Assembly (NCBI RefSeq): GCF_902706295.1
Contig: NZ_CACSJJ010000004.1
Coordinates: 124,001 to 188,000, forward strand
Source of the DNA: Arthrobacter sp. 18067
Lineage (GTDB): Bacteria; Actinomycetota; Actinomycetes; Actinomycetales; Micrococcaceae
Length of the DNA: 64,000 nucleotides
Direction of reading: 5' to 3'
This document shows positions 26,250-34,037 of this stretch, piece by piece. The translations under genes were made by a program, and so were the position numbers. Position 1 is the stretch's first letter. The number at the start of each line of letters is the position of its first letter. The notes beneath the pieces were generated by a model. It saw only the letters and a list, made by a program, of their open reading frames with translations, ran no database searches and was not told the origin of the DNA.

Positions 26250-27983
26250 TCAGTTGCCCCTCAATGTCTCGTAAGCCTTGCCGCATAAATCGGCGTTTGC
26301 CTTCCACGTCCGTGTAGCCAGGACTTCCCGGCGGCCGGCGGCTCCTAGTCGCAGGCGTAAACCTTCGTCGTCTAGCAGTTCGAACAAACTTTCAGCTAAC
26401 GCTTGAGGATCCTGCGCTGCCACTAGGCGGCCGTTAACCCCGTCATGAACAATCTCCCGCAGGGCATCAAGATCGCTTGCCACCACAGGCCTTCCTGACG
26501 CCAGCGCTTCGACAGGTTTCAACGGCGTGACTGCCCTCGTGACCGCCAGGTCCTTACGCGGCACGACGAATATATCCAGTGCTTGGTGGTAGAGATGCGC
26601 TTGCTGGGGCGGTACTCGTCCTGCGAAATGAGTCCGTTCCAACAACCCCAGGCGCCGAACCTGATCCTGAAGTGCAGGAGCAGCCGCGCCATCTCCCACC
26701 ACGACCAGCTTCAACTTTGACAGCCGAGGTGCTAGCAGTGCAAATGCTGTGACGAGATCATCAATCCCCTCGTAGTCGACCAGGCTACTCACAGTTCCGA
26801 TGTAGAGTCCTTCTGGGTCTAAGCCCAGAGCTAACCGCGCCGCACTACGCTGCAAGGGTTCGTTCAAGTAGGAACCGCCAATAGCGTTCGGACAGATAAG
26901 AATCTTGCTGGCTGATACCCCTGATGCCACGATGTTGCGCTTCATAGCTTCGCCAAGAGTTACCACCAGGTCAGCGCTGCGCATGACTTCAGCCTCGCGT
27001 TCCATGAACAATCGATATCGTTCGCTGCGACGTGCCTCATCCCCACGAGTGGAGGCCCACGTGTCGGCCAGTTGTCCGCGAACTTCGTATACCCAGGGAA
27101 TGTCCAAAGAGCTTGCCACTTCGCGCGCGACTAGGCCGTTTACAAAGTGTGTTGTTGTGTGAAGCACCGCAGGTTTGAAACTCAGAGCCACTTTGAGGAG
27201 CTCATCGGCTTGCTGCTGCAGACGCCCATCCATGGACTTGGCCATGGTACTTGGTAGTAATCGCTGGTAGTGGACTCCGTCCACCACGTCAGAATTGCGC
27301 GCCGTGAGCGCGCCAATCTGTACCGGATACCCCAAGCGTGTGACGGCTAAGGCCTCCCACCCGGATTTCTGTTGTGATGTGAGGATCGAGTGCGTGCGGC
27401 GGGCGTATCCGCTGCCCGTGTGGGGCACGGAATTTGTCAACAGGTGCATGACGCGGCGAGGCTGTGGCACGGAGATCATTTTCGGCAGAACGGGACGCCA
27501 ACCTTGGAAGACCCTTAGCTCAGATTCCAGGCGTTTTCGCTGCCTAGCCATGCCGGCAGACTGACCGGTCAGTGCCTCTACGGCTCCAGTCATGTCACCG
27601 TCGTACCACTTGCGTCGCGCCCGCGTCGCCGGAGCTTGCCGTGTGCCCGCAGCGTGCCGCAAGAATATATCCGCCCATTTGGGCTGGTCCGCGGCCAAGG
27701 CGACCTCGCTTGCCCTCCGCGCCTGGCTGGGTGTTATCGTCTGAGCCACGGCGTTCTCGAACCGCTTCACCAATCCGCCAGTGTCACCGGATGCGTGGCT
27801 TGCCAGCAAAAACAGCGGTTTGGCGGATCCCGGCGCCACCCTGGCGACTGTGGTCGCAGCAGGTCCAATCACGGATGAAGGCAGCCGCCTAAGCATTAGG
27901 AGCACCAGCATGAACGGCGCCTCCGTCATGTGTTCAATAACTGTGCCGGCGGCCAACTTGAAGTTGTTGATAACTTGGATCAT
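26250..27983 (-). CDS. GT4 family glycosyltransferase
   Basis: A 577-residue enzyme. The first 150 residues are helical and of unknown role. From about residue 165 a GT-B fold follows, with RVMHLLTNSVPHTGSGYARR, YIGTVSSLVDYEGIDDLVTA, LKLVVVGDGAAAPALQDQV and the donor-site motif LKPVEALASGRPVVASDLDAL. It resembles the C-terminal part of the gene at 11196 throughout the GT domain. Its ATG overlaps the preceding gene's stop by 4 bases. Probably a cytoplasmic or peripheral enzyme of polymer synthesis; substrates unknown. Confidence 0.85.
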   Translation of the reverse strand: MIQVINNFKLAAGTVIEHMTEAPFMLVLLMLRRLPSSVIGPAATTVARVAPGSAKPLFLLASHASGDTGGLVKRFENAVAQTITPSQARRASEVALAADQPKWADIFLRHAAGTRQAPATRARRKWYDGDMTGAVEALTGQSAGMARQRKRLESELRVFQGWRPVLPKMISVPQPRRVMHLLTNSVPHTGSGYARRTHSILTSQQKSGWEALAVTRLGYPVQIGALTARNSDVVDGVHYQRLLPSTMAKSMDGRLQQQADELLKVALSFKPAVLHTTTHFVNGLVAREVASSLDIPWVYEVRGQLADTWASTRGDEARRSERYRLFMEREAEVMRSADLVVTLGEAMKRNIVASGVSASKILICPNAIGGSYLNEPLQRSAARLALGLDPEGLYIGTVSSLVDYEGIDDLVTAFALLAPRLSKLKLVVVGDGAAAPALQDQVRRLGLLERTHFAGRVPPQQAHLYHQALDIFVVPRKDLAVTRAVTPLKPVEALASGRPVVASDLDALREIVHDGVNGRLVAAQDPQALAESLFELLDDEGLRLRLGAAGRREVLATRTWKANADLCGKAYETLRGN

Positions 27984-29257
27984 TTGGATTCCCGCCGTCC
28001 TGATGCAGGGGAATTCATATCTACAACTGCGGCAATCTCCTGCATGTATTGGAGGGCTAGATGTGCATAGTCTGCATGCTCACTTACCCAGTCCCGCCCA
28101 CTATTGCCTGCTGCGAGTCGTTGGCGATCGTGTGCAAGCTCGCGCCAGAGTTGAGCAACAGCTTCAGGACTAGCCTGAACCACATCGCCCGCCTTGGCCT
28201 CACGAATGATTCGTTCAGCCTCACCTCGAACGATGGCGGTCACGTGCCGGCCGATGGCCAGAACCTCGTAGGTCTTCGAAGGAACGGTTGTTTCAAACGA
28301 CTTCCAGTCATCGCGCAGAGAGACGATGCATGTGTCCGTTTCGCGATACTTTTCGAGAACAGCTGGTCCGTGAAGGGACGGGTAAAACGTCACCGGCGCA
28401 TTCAGCTCCCTGGCCAGCTTAACCAGTTGAGGCCTGGTTGTTCCCGTGCCAACCAGCGTTAGATGGTAGCCATCACCCAACAATGCGCTGGCCCGGATTA
28501 GGATGTCCAACTTCTGACTTTTGCCGTGATTCCCAAGGTAAAGAGCGCGAAACTCCTTGCGATCGAGAGCAGGAGGCTCCAGGAATGGGACAGTGTGGAG
28601 GTCCAGGCCATTACTGACAGTCGCAACGTGCTTGAGACCCCTCGCTCGAAGCGTGTCGGCGAACCCTTCTGTCACTGTCACGACCAAGTCGGCACGTTGC
28701 TGCAAAAACTCCACAGCGTGCTCCACCACGCTCTTCACGCTGCCCTGAACGATACGAGCATCGCGTGCCAAATCCGGCCAAGCATCACGCATCTCCACAA
28801 TGAACGGGACTCTACGGAGCTTGGATAGAACGTATCCAGTAGCCAAGGTAGGAAGACTCGGAGCCGTGGCAAGGATTGCGTCGGGCTTCTTGCCTCCCAA
28901 GCCCACGGGGACAGACATAATGGCAGAAAAAAGCTGATCCACGAATCGAGCCAAGGACGAAGTGCCCATGTGTCGCAGATAAGGGACCCGCCGGATCGTC
29001 TCCCCATGAAGACCCCGCTGGTGAGAAAAGGCGATTCCGGCTTGCCTGCGGGGCAGATTGCGCCGACCGTTCGGATAATGCGCCACAGGTGCAACAACGT
29101 CAACGTCCCAGCCAGCCCTACGAAATTCTCGGGCGAGGGATGCCCATCGACGTTGAGGTGGGCTATGTTCGGGCCAGTAAGAGTGCGTGAGGAGCATGAG
29201 GCGCATCGGTGATGCAGGACTTTCGGCAGCCTTATCCCCGGTGAGGGAGTTACCCAT
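27980..29257 (-). CDS. GT4 family glycosyltransferase (WbuB-like)
   Basis: I place the start at the ATG at 29257, 4 bases after the upstream stop; this gives 425 residues (an ATG at 29206 is also possible). The N-terminus is that of WbuB-like GT4 enzymes: MRLMLLTHSYWPEHSPPQRR and LAREFRRAGWDVDVVAP. FIVEMRDAWPDLARDAR lies near residue 150, and GTGTTRPQLVKLARELNAPV and VPSKTYEVLAIGRHVTAIV in the donor domain. WbuB-type enzymes transfer N-acetylated amino sugars in O-antigen loci, which would fit an amino-sugar uronate polymer, but specificity is not readable from sequence. Confidence 0.85.
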   Translation of the reverse strand: MGNSLTGDKAAESPASPMRLMLLTHSYWPEHSPPQRRWASLAREFRRAGWDVDVVAPVAHYPNGRRNLPRRQAGIAFSHQRGLHGETIRRVPYLRHMGTSSLARFVDQLFSAIMSVPVGLGGKKPDAILATAPSLPTLATGYVLSKLRRVPFIVEMRDAWPDLARDARIVQGSVKSVVEHAVEFLQQRADLVVTVTEGFADTLRARGLKHVATVSNGLDLHTVPFLEPPALDRKEFRALYLGNHGKSQKLDILIRASALLGDGYHLTLVGTGTTRPQLVKLARELNAPVTFYPSLHGPAVLEKYRETDTCIVSLRDDWKSFETTVPSKTYEVLAIGRHVTAIVRGEAERIIREAKAGDVVQASPEAVAQLWRELAHDRQRLAAGNSGRDWVSEHADYAHLALQYMQEIAAVVDMNSPASGRRESK

Positions 29258-29261
29258 GGGC

Positions 29262-29924
29262 CTACTTGCCGTTGAGGCGGGGGCGAGGGCTCCCCTTGGA
29301 ACGCAGAGCCCGGAAGTACGCAACACCTAGCAGAAGCAGCACGAGGACGGTCACCCCTTGGACTATGGGGTTATTTTCAGCAACGGGTGCCAAGGCAACC
29401 TTCAGCGGACCAGCAATGTCGGCGCTGGCAACTGGTGGTGCCGCTGACTTGGTTGCCAACGGCGTCGGCGTCGGAGACGGACTGGGCTCCGGCGGGGCGG
29501 TCGTCGTTTCCACAGGAACCAGGGGCTCTTCAAAGTAGCCCTGAATCCCAGCGTCCGTAGGCGGAAGCGGCAAAAGCGTTTCTTGCGTGGGAACGGCGGG
29601 AGCGGCTGGCTCAACAGCCGGCGGAATAACGGGCTGCGTGACAGGCGGGACAACCGGTGCGGGCTCTATTACCGGCGGAACAGGCTCTGGACTGATCTCT
29701 GGTTCCAACGGGGTGGGGGCTGGAGTCGGCTCCAAAATCGGAGGAACAACCACCGGGGGAACCACTGGCTTCGTAGGTGTTCCCGGGTCTGTTGGTTGCC
29801 CAGTTTCACTCCCGGGCCCGGGTTCCAGTTCGCTGGCGATAGCGGGCTGAATTCCAATGAACCCGAGAGTAGCCAGAATTAGGACCACCAGCGCGGCTTG
29901 AACACGTTTGATTACAGTGCTCAA
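29262..29924 (-). CDS. Proline-rich surface protein with C-terminal membrane anchor
   Basis: A 220-residue protein starting at TTG, with a long G run and GGAAG directly upstream. A signal peptide (RVQAALVVLILATLGFIGI, cleaved near AIA-SE) is followed by about 130 residues dominated by Pro, Val, Thr and Glu (PPVVVPPILEPTPAPTPLEP). Near the end is a membrane segment (VQGVTVLVLLLLGVAYFRAL) with a basic tail, but no LPXTG-like sortase signal. It looks like a rod or spacer spanning the wall. It is the first gene of the minus arm, and co-transcription with the glycosyltransferase genes suggests that it helps hold or pass the polymer through the wall (inference). Confidence 0.7.
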   Translation of the reverse strand: MSTVIKRVQAALVVLILATLGFIGIQPAIASELEPGPGSETGQPTDPGTPTKPVVPPVVVPPILEPTPAPTPLEPEISPEPVPPVIEPAPVVPPVTQPVIPPAVEPAAPAVPTQETLLPLPPTDAGIQGYFEEPLVPVETTTAPPEPSPSPTPTPLATKSAAPPVASADIAGPLKVALAPVAENNPIVQGVTVLVLLLLGVAYFRALRSKGSPRPRLNGK

Positions 29925-30127
29925 CTTCCCCCCCGTTGTATATATTTCAGAACGCTATCTACGATCCAACTAACGCAGCCGCCCGAGACATGGCGGCACG
30001 CGGACATCCCCCTCCGAGGAGGAGCGACCCGCATTAGTTTATCGTATGGATTAGAGACAGCCCTGCTGCAGCTACAGACAACCCGTCGAGGGTCCGTGCC
30101 TCCAGAATCTGGACTATGGACTCCCTT

Positions 30128-30166
30128 GATAGAGTCGTCTCTGCTGATGTCGATTCAGAGGACTAC
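30128..30166 (+). promoter_or_regulatory. Conserved promoter/leader B, copy 1
   Basis: GATAGAGT, with -10-like TAGAGT at 30130-30135, is followed by a leader that can be aligned without gaps to the one at 31860-31898. In both, the -10-like hexamer ends 31 bases before the start codon, and CTGCTGATG occurs at the same place. Confidence 0.45.
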
Positions 30167-31861
30167 ATGACACCCCGAAACCTCTCCGGACAATCTTGGT
30201 CGCAGAGGCCGGCCTTCAGAGGTGCTGGACGGTGGTCTGCAGTCTTGCTCGCGACCCTCCTGATGATCGCGTGCGTGACCTTCATCCCCTACGACGATGA
30301 ATCCTCTACTCCAGACACCTCACCCGCCGCGCGGACCTATCCCATCAGCGGTTACTTCATCACGGCCAACACCGACGCCTCCGCCAATAGGGAGAAGATG
30401 GCTGACATCAAGGCGCTCGGCGGCGACACGGCTATCACATTTGGCACCCTGTTGAGACCCGCCACGGAGGAGTCCCTTCCAACCGACTGCCTGATCCAAG
30501 GAGTTACTTGTGACAAATTCGTGAACGCTTCCTTGAGAGTTCATCGATTCTTCACATATTCAGACGGAAGCCACTGGGGTGACTCAACGCTGAAATGTCC
30601 CAGAGATCGGAGTGTCTCATCCAACGGAAAGTCCTACACCGTCTTGGTTCTACCCACCGAGGGCCGCGGCTGCAACTCACCTGATGAAACCTATGACGTG
30701 GTCATAGTGGGAGGAAGCAAGGCATCCGCCGAAGACCCAGCCCGCGCTTTAGCCTCGGCGGCAACAGAACTAAATATGAAGTTCTACGCGGGTCTCCCGG
30801 CACCTGTTAAGCGCCTCGATGTGGACTACCTGCCCGACCTTTCCTACGTGGATACCCTTGACCTCTTCACAGAGCGATTTCTGGAGTATCAAGCCGCCAA
30901 TAATGATGTACTCGGTCTTGCGGGTTTTTACCACCACTTTGAGATGCCTGTCAGCTCCAGTTCGTTCTTTGACCCCGTCCTGTCCCTTTATAAAATGCAA
31001 AACCAGGCAATACACCGCGTCCTGCCGACACGTTCGGCAATCATTAGTCCATACATCGAGTCCAGATTGACAGCGTCGAACATCAACCCTAAAGATGCGC
31101 GGCTCGGAATCCGCCGGATCGCCCAGACCTCCGGCGGCCTTGCACTGAAGATCGCAATCCAAGATGGTATGGGAACTGGCAAGGGTGCGGCCTACCTAGC
31201 GAGCGAAGCCAACGCACCCGTGGATGCCTTCGCAGAAAGCATCGTGGGGAAGGGAACGTGGAGCGAAAAGTATCTGGCACCTAACAAGGACTATTTCCGG
31301 GCAGCAGCCGAGGGAATTTCTGGGACAGGCGCCGTGCTCTGGGCCAACTTGGAGGGTATGGCACCCGCCATAGAGTCCAATACATGTGGCAACAGCCTTC
31401 GCGGCCAAACCACCTTGGAACGAATGGATCGTCAGCTTCAACAGATGGCTGAGGCTACCAAGGTGATTTCTTTCATGTGGGACCCCTACTTCACCTGCAA
31501 AGGCGCAGGCACACCTCTAAAAGAGCAACTGCAATCAGGACATACCGCGCCCATCGTGACTGACGCCATCGTGGATCCAGGCACCGGCATAGTTAACGTC
31601 ATCGGATTCAACCTCTCTGGCGTTAAGGCGACGTTGAAATGGACATCACAGGACGGTAAGGCTCACGAGCGGAATTCGGAACCCTCGTCCATAGCGGAAA
31701 GATATGGCGCCGAAATCGGCCTCAATCCGAGACTGGAGTCGATCGCTATTAGTCTCGGTGACTCACCTTTGGCCCCTGGAACCCCCTACATCGTGAATAT
31801 AAGCAACCGGCAGAACGCGGACCGGAGCACGGAGTTTGCTGGCGGCGTATTCACACCTTGA
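30167..31861 (+). CDS. Exported glycoside-hydrolase-like protein (DUF4434-like), paralogue of 4612-6258
   Basis: A 564-residue protein; the ATG at 30167 with GAGGA upstream is preferred to one at 30116. A hydrophobic N-terminal segment (AVLLATLLMIACVTFIPYDD) could be an uncleaved anchor or a non-canonical lipobox. From YPISGYFIT onward it follows the protein at 4612 closely, with shared stretches such as FYAGLPAPVKR, AIQDGMGTGKGA, SLRGQTT and VISFMWDPY. Both candidate catalytic glutamates are kept (GFYHHFEMP, LWANLEGMAP). The C-terminus is again Ig-like. It lies between the polysaccharide locus and the LCP ligase gene. Extracellular processing of the polymer is the likely but unproven role. 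Confidence 0.75.
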   Translation: MTPRNLSGQSWSQRPAFRGAGRWSAVLLATLLMIACVTFIPYDDESSTPDTSPAARTYPISGYFITANTDASANREKMADIKALGGDTAITFGTLLRPATEESLPTDCLIQGVTCDKFVNASLRVHRFFTYSDGSHWGDSTLKCPRDRSVSSNGKSYTVLVLPTEGRGCNSPDETYDVVIVGGSKASAEDPARALASAATELNMKFYAGLPAPVKRLDVDYLPDLSYVDTLDLFTERFLEYQAANNDVLGLAGFYHHFEMPVSSSSFFDPVLSLYKMQNQAIHRVLPTRSAIISPYIESRLTASNINPKDARLGIRRIAQTSGGLALKIAIQDGMGTGKGAAYLASEANAPVDAFAESIVGKGTWSEKYLAPNKDYFRAAAEGISGTGAVLWANLEGMAPAIESNTCGNSLRGQTTLERMDRQLQQMAEATKVISFMWDPYFTCKGAGTPLKEQLQSGHTAPIVTDAIVDPGTGIVNVIGFNLSGVKATLKWTSQDGKAHERNSEPSSIAERYGAEIGLNPRLESIAISLGDSPLAPGTPYIVNISNRQNADRSTEFAGGVFTP

Positions 31862-31898
31862 TAGAATCATCACTGCTGATGCCGACACCAAGGAACTC
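31860..31898 (+). promoter_or_regulatory. Conserved promoter/leader B, copy 2
   Basis: GATAGAAT, with -10-like TAGAAT at 31862-31867, lies at the end of the upstream gene and 31 bases before the LCP start codon. The following bases match the leader at 30128 in most positions, including CTGCTGATG and the last bases CTCATGAC/TACATGAC around the start. Confidence 0.45.
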
Positions 31899-32975
31899 AT
31901 GACGCTCCCGACAGATACCGAAACTCCCTCCGCAGAGGCCCGTCCCAGACGTCAGAGAAGCGGCAAAAAGACTGCACGAAACGTGCTTCTGGGCTTCGCC
32001 GCGGCGGTCCTCGTGGCTGGCCTTATCGGCGGCGCCTACATCTTCAACCTGGCACAGACGTTCAACTCGGGCACTACCAAGATTGAGACTGCTTTCCCGG
32101 AAGAGTCGACTCGACCGCAGAAGACCGAGCCCGTCAATGGCACTGCGGCGATGAACATTCTCGTGATGGGCAGCGACACCCGCGGATCTGCTGAGCTCGA
32201 TGTCGATACTGCGGCATCAACCGACCAGCGCGCTGACACTTTGATGCTGGTCCACATTCCGGCAGACCGTAAGAATGTTTACGCGGTGTCGCTCATGCGT
32301 GACCTCTGGGTCAACATCCCCGGAAAAGGCGAGTCGAAAATCAACTCCGCTTTGGCTCTGGGCGGCGTCCCGCTGATGGTCCAGACTGTGGAGTCCCTTT
32401 TCCAACAGCGTATTGATCACGTTGCCATGGTCGACTTTGAGGGCTTCAAGGGCCTCACCGATGCCCTGGGTGGAGTCGAAGTGGACGTAAAGATCCCCTT
32501 TGCACCGGCAAAGGGTCCTATGAAGGGCCACTATTACGAAGCCGGAAAGCAGACGCTAAACGGCGACGAGGCGCTTGCCTTTGTCCGTGAACGTATGTCC
32601 TTCAGCGACGGCGACTACCAACGCGTACGGAACCAGCAGGCGTACATGAAGGCGGTCATCAGTAAGACGATCGCACGTGAAACGCTGACCAACCCTGTAA
32701 CCGTCAATAGCATGGTCAGTGCAGTTTCTCCTTTCATCAGCGTCGATAAGAGCTTCGACGCTGCCGCCATCGGTAGCCTTGCCCTCGGGATGAAGGACCT
32801 TCGAGCAAATGACACGGTGATGTTCACACTTCCCACTCTCGGCACCGGTACTTCAACAGACGGCCAGTCGATTGTTGTCGCAGACACAACAGCAATCTCA
32901 GAAATTGCTGCAGCCCTTTCCCAGGACCAGTTAGGTGCTTATGTCACTGCGCATGCCCTCGAAAAGGGCAACTAG
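31899..32975 (+). CDS. LytR-CpsA-Psr (LCP) family cell-wall glycopolymer ligase
   Basis: A 358-residue protein; the start at 31899 is chosen for AAGGA 5 bases upstream. A basic cytoplasmic N-terminus (RPRRQRSGKK) is followed by one membrane helix (VLLGFAAAVLVAGLIGGAYI) and an extracellular LCP domain: MNILVMGSDTR, QRADTLMLVHIPADRKNVYA, SLMRDLWVNIPGKGESKINS, FEGFKGLTDALGGVEVDV, LNGDEALAFVRER. The Arg and Asp residues that bind the polyprenyl pyrophosphate in this family are in these motifs. LCP enzymes move polymers from lipid carriers to peptidoglycan. The position next to the export locus suggests this is its dedicated ligase. Confidence 0.93.
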   Translation: MTLPTDTETPSAEARPRRQRSGKKTARNVLLGFAAAVLVAGLIGGAYIFNLAQTFNSGTTKIETAFPEESTRPQKTEPVNGTAAMNILVMGSDTRGSAELDVDTAASTDQRADTLMLVHIPADRKNVYAVSLMRDLWVNIPGKGESKINSALALGGVPLMVQTVESLFQQRIDHVAMVDFEGFKGLTDALGGVEVDVKIPFAPAKGPMKGHYYEAGKQTLNGDEALAFVRERMSFSDGDYQRVRNQQAYMKAVISKTIARETLTNPVTVNSMVSAVSPFISVDKSFDAAAIGSLALGMKDLRANDTVMFTLPTLGTGTSTDGQSIVVADTTAISEIAAALSQDQLGAYVTAHALEKGN

Positions 32976-33010
32976 CACCAAGGCCAGTGCTTTAACTTCT
33001 CGAGCTCCTG

Positions 33011-33045
33011 CCCCTGTACACGCCAATAGTCGTGTACAGGGGTTT
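33011..33045 (+). terminator. Terminator after the LCP gene
   Basis: A perfect 12-bp stem CCCCTGTACACG / CGTGTACAGGGG with an 8-base loop is followed by TTT, 35 bases after the LCP stop codon. Confidence 0.8.
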
Positions 33046-33413
33046 CCTCTTAGTCCAGACTTCTGGGCAGGTGGTTTTGGGGCCAGTTGAAGGCAGGCTG
33101 CCACCTCGAGCATTCGGAGCGGTTGTCCTAATGGGGGCAGATCGTGCCACGGCATTCCCAAACTGCTTTGCCTCCACGCTCAGCGGAGGCAGCGCTACTT
33201 CGTGCTCGTTAGCTACGACGGCGTCAGCCATGCGATCCCATTCTCAGGGCCTGTTTGCCAAGGCTCCACAATACGTGAACCGCGCAAACCTTACTCTCAG
33301 CAGCTTGAATCCATTCTTCGTTGTTTTAGCAAGAGTTAACAAAAGTTAGGCAGACAGCCAAAGAACAGGTACCGACTTTTGCTACAACCAGGAGTCTGTT
33401 CACATTCTTGTCT
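33046..33413. other. Gene-free stretch
   Basis: About 370 bases between the LCP terminator and the lipoprotein gene. Open frames exist on both strands but show no start signal, domain or composition typical of a real gene. No regulatory element was recognised. Confidence 0.5.
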
Positions 33414-33782
33414 TTATGGCGCGGCATTCTCTTGGCAGAAACCGGTAGCTCGGATTGCTTCCACGACTCCGGCCGCCTCGGCATCCGCGATTGGATCGTC
33501 TGCACGGTTGAAGTGCTTGACGACGGTAGCGACCAGCGCTTTGTCGCTGCCGCCCTGCAGGATTGCGGCGCAGACATAGCGGGAGTTGGTCGCAATCTCT
33601 TCCTGCGTGAACTTCGGAGCCACTGGAGAGATCCGCTTCATGAGGTCCGCGCTCTGCTCGTCTGTCACCTTGGGGACTGCCGGTTTCGACTGCGTAGTCG
33701 TAGGCTGCGGCTCGGACTGGCTCGGGGCGGAACATCCAGCAAGGGCGAGGGCGATCAGTGCAGCTGAGAGTGCGCGTCTCAT
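33414..33782 (-). CDS. Small secreted lipoprotein (DUF732-like)
   Basis: A 122-residue protein with the start set at the ATG at 33782 because the signal begins there: RRALSAALIALALAGC is a classic lipoprotein signal with the lipobox LAGC. The mature part has a short Ser/Pro/Gln linker and then about 75 residues with two cysteines (RYVCAAILQGG and ATGFC) in the pattern of DUF732 proteins of mycobacteria and relatives. The function of this family is unknown. It stands alone between two terminators. Confidence 0.7.
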   Translation of the reverse strand: MRRALSAALIALALAGCSAPSQSEPQPTTTQSKPAVPKVTDEQSADLMKRISPVAPKFTQEEIATNSRYVCAAILQGGSDKALVATVVKHFNRADDPIADAEAAGVVEAIRATGFCQENAAP

Positions 33783-33959
33783 AACAGTGGGATTCTCCTG
33801 AGAGGTAGCAGAACAGGTCGTGGGCATTTGGCCCGCAGACGACACTATCCGATGCTGCCGCACGCGCCCAGCCGTGGCCCTGGTGCATGAACGTCGGACA
33901 GCCCCTGTGTGATGCCCCAGGAGCTTCAAAGGACAGTCCCTGTGGCCGCGGGTTCCACC

Positions 33960-33996
33960 GTAGAGTCCCGCCAACACGATGTTGGCGGGACTCTAC
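33960..33996. terminator. Perfect 17-bp hairpin terminator
   Basis: Arms GTAGAGTCCCGCCAACA and TGTTGGCGGGACTCTAC flank a 3-base loop, 41 bases beyond the stop codon of the minus-strand gene at 34038. It can serve both directions. Confidence 0.8.
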
Positions 33997-34037
33997 GGGT
34001 TGTGTGGGCGATACTGATTTACTTTCAATAGGCGGAG

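Noticed and set aside
33032..33349. Plus-strand frame of 105 codons after the LCP terminator
   Set aside because: It begins inside the terminator stem, lacks a ribosome-binding site and shows no domain.
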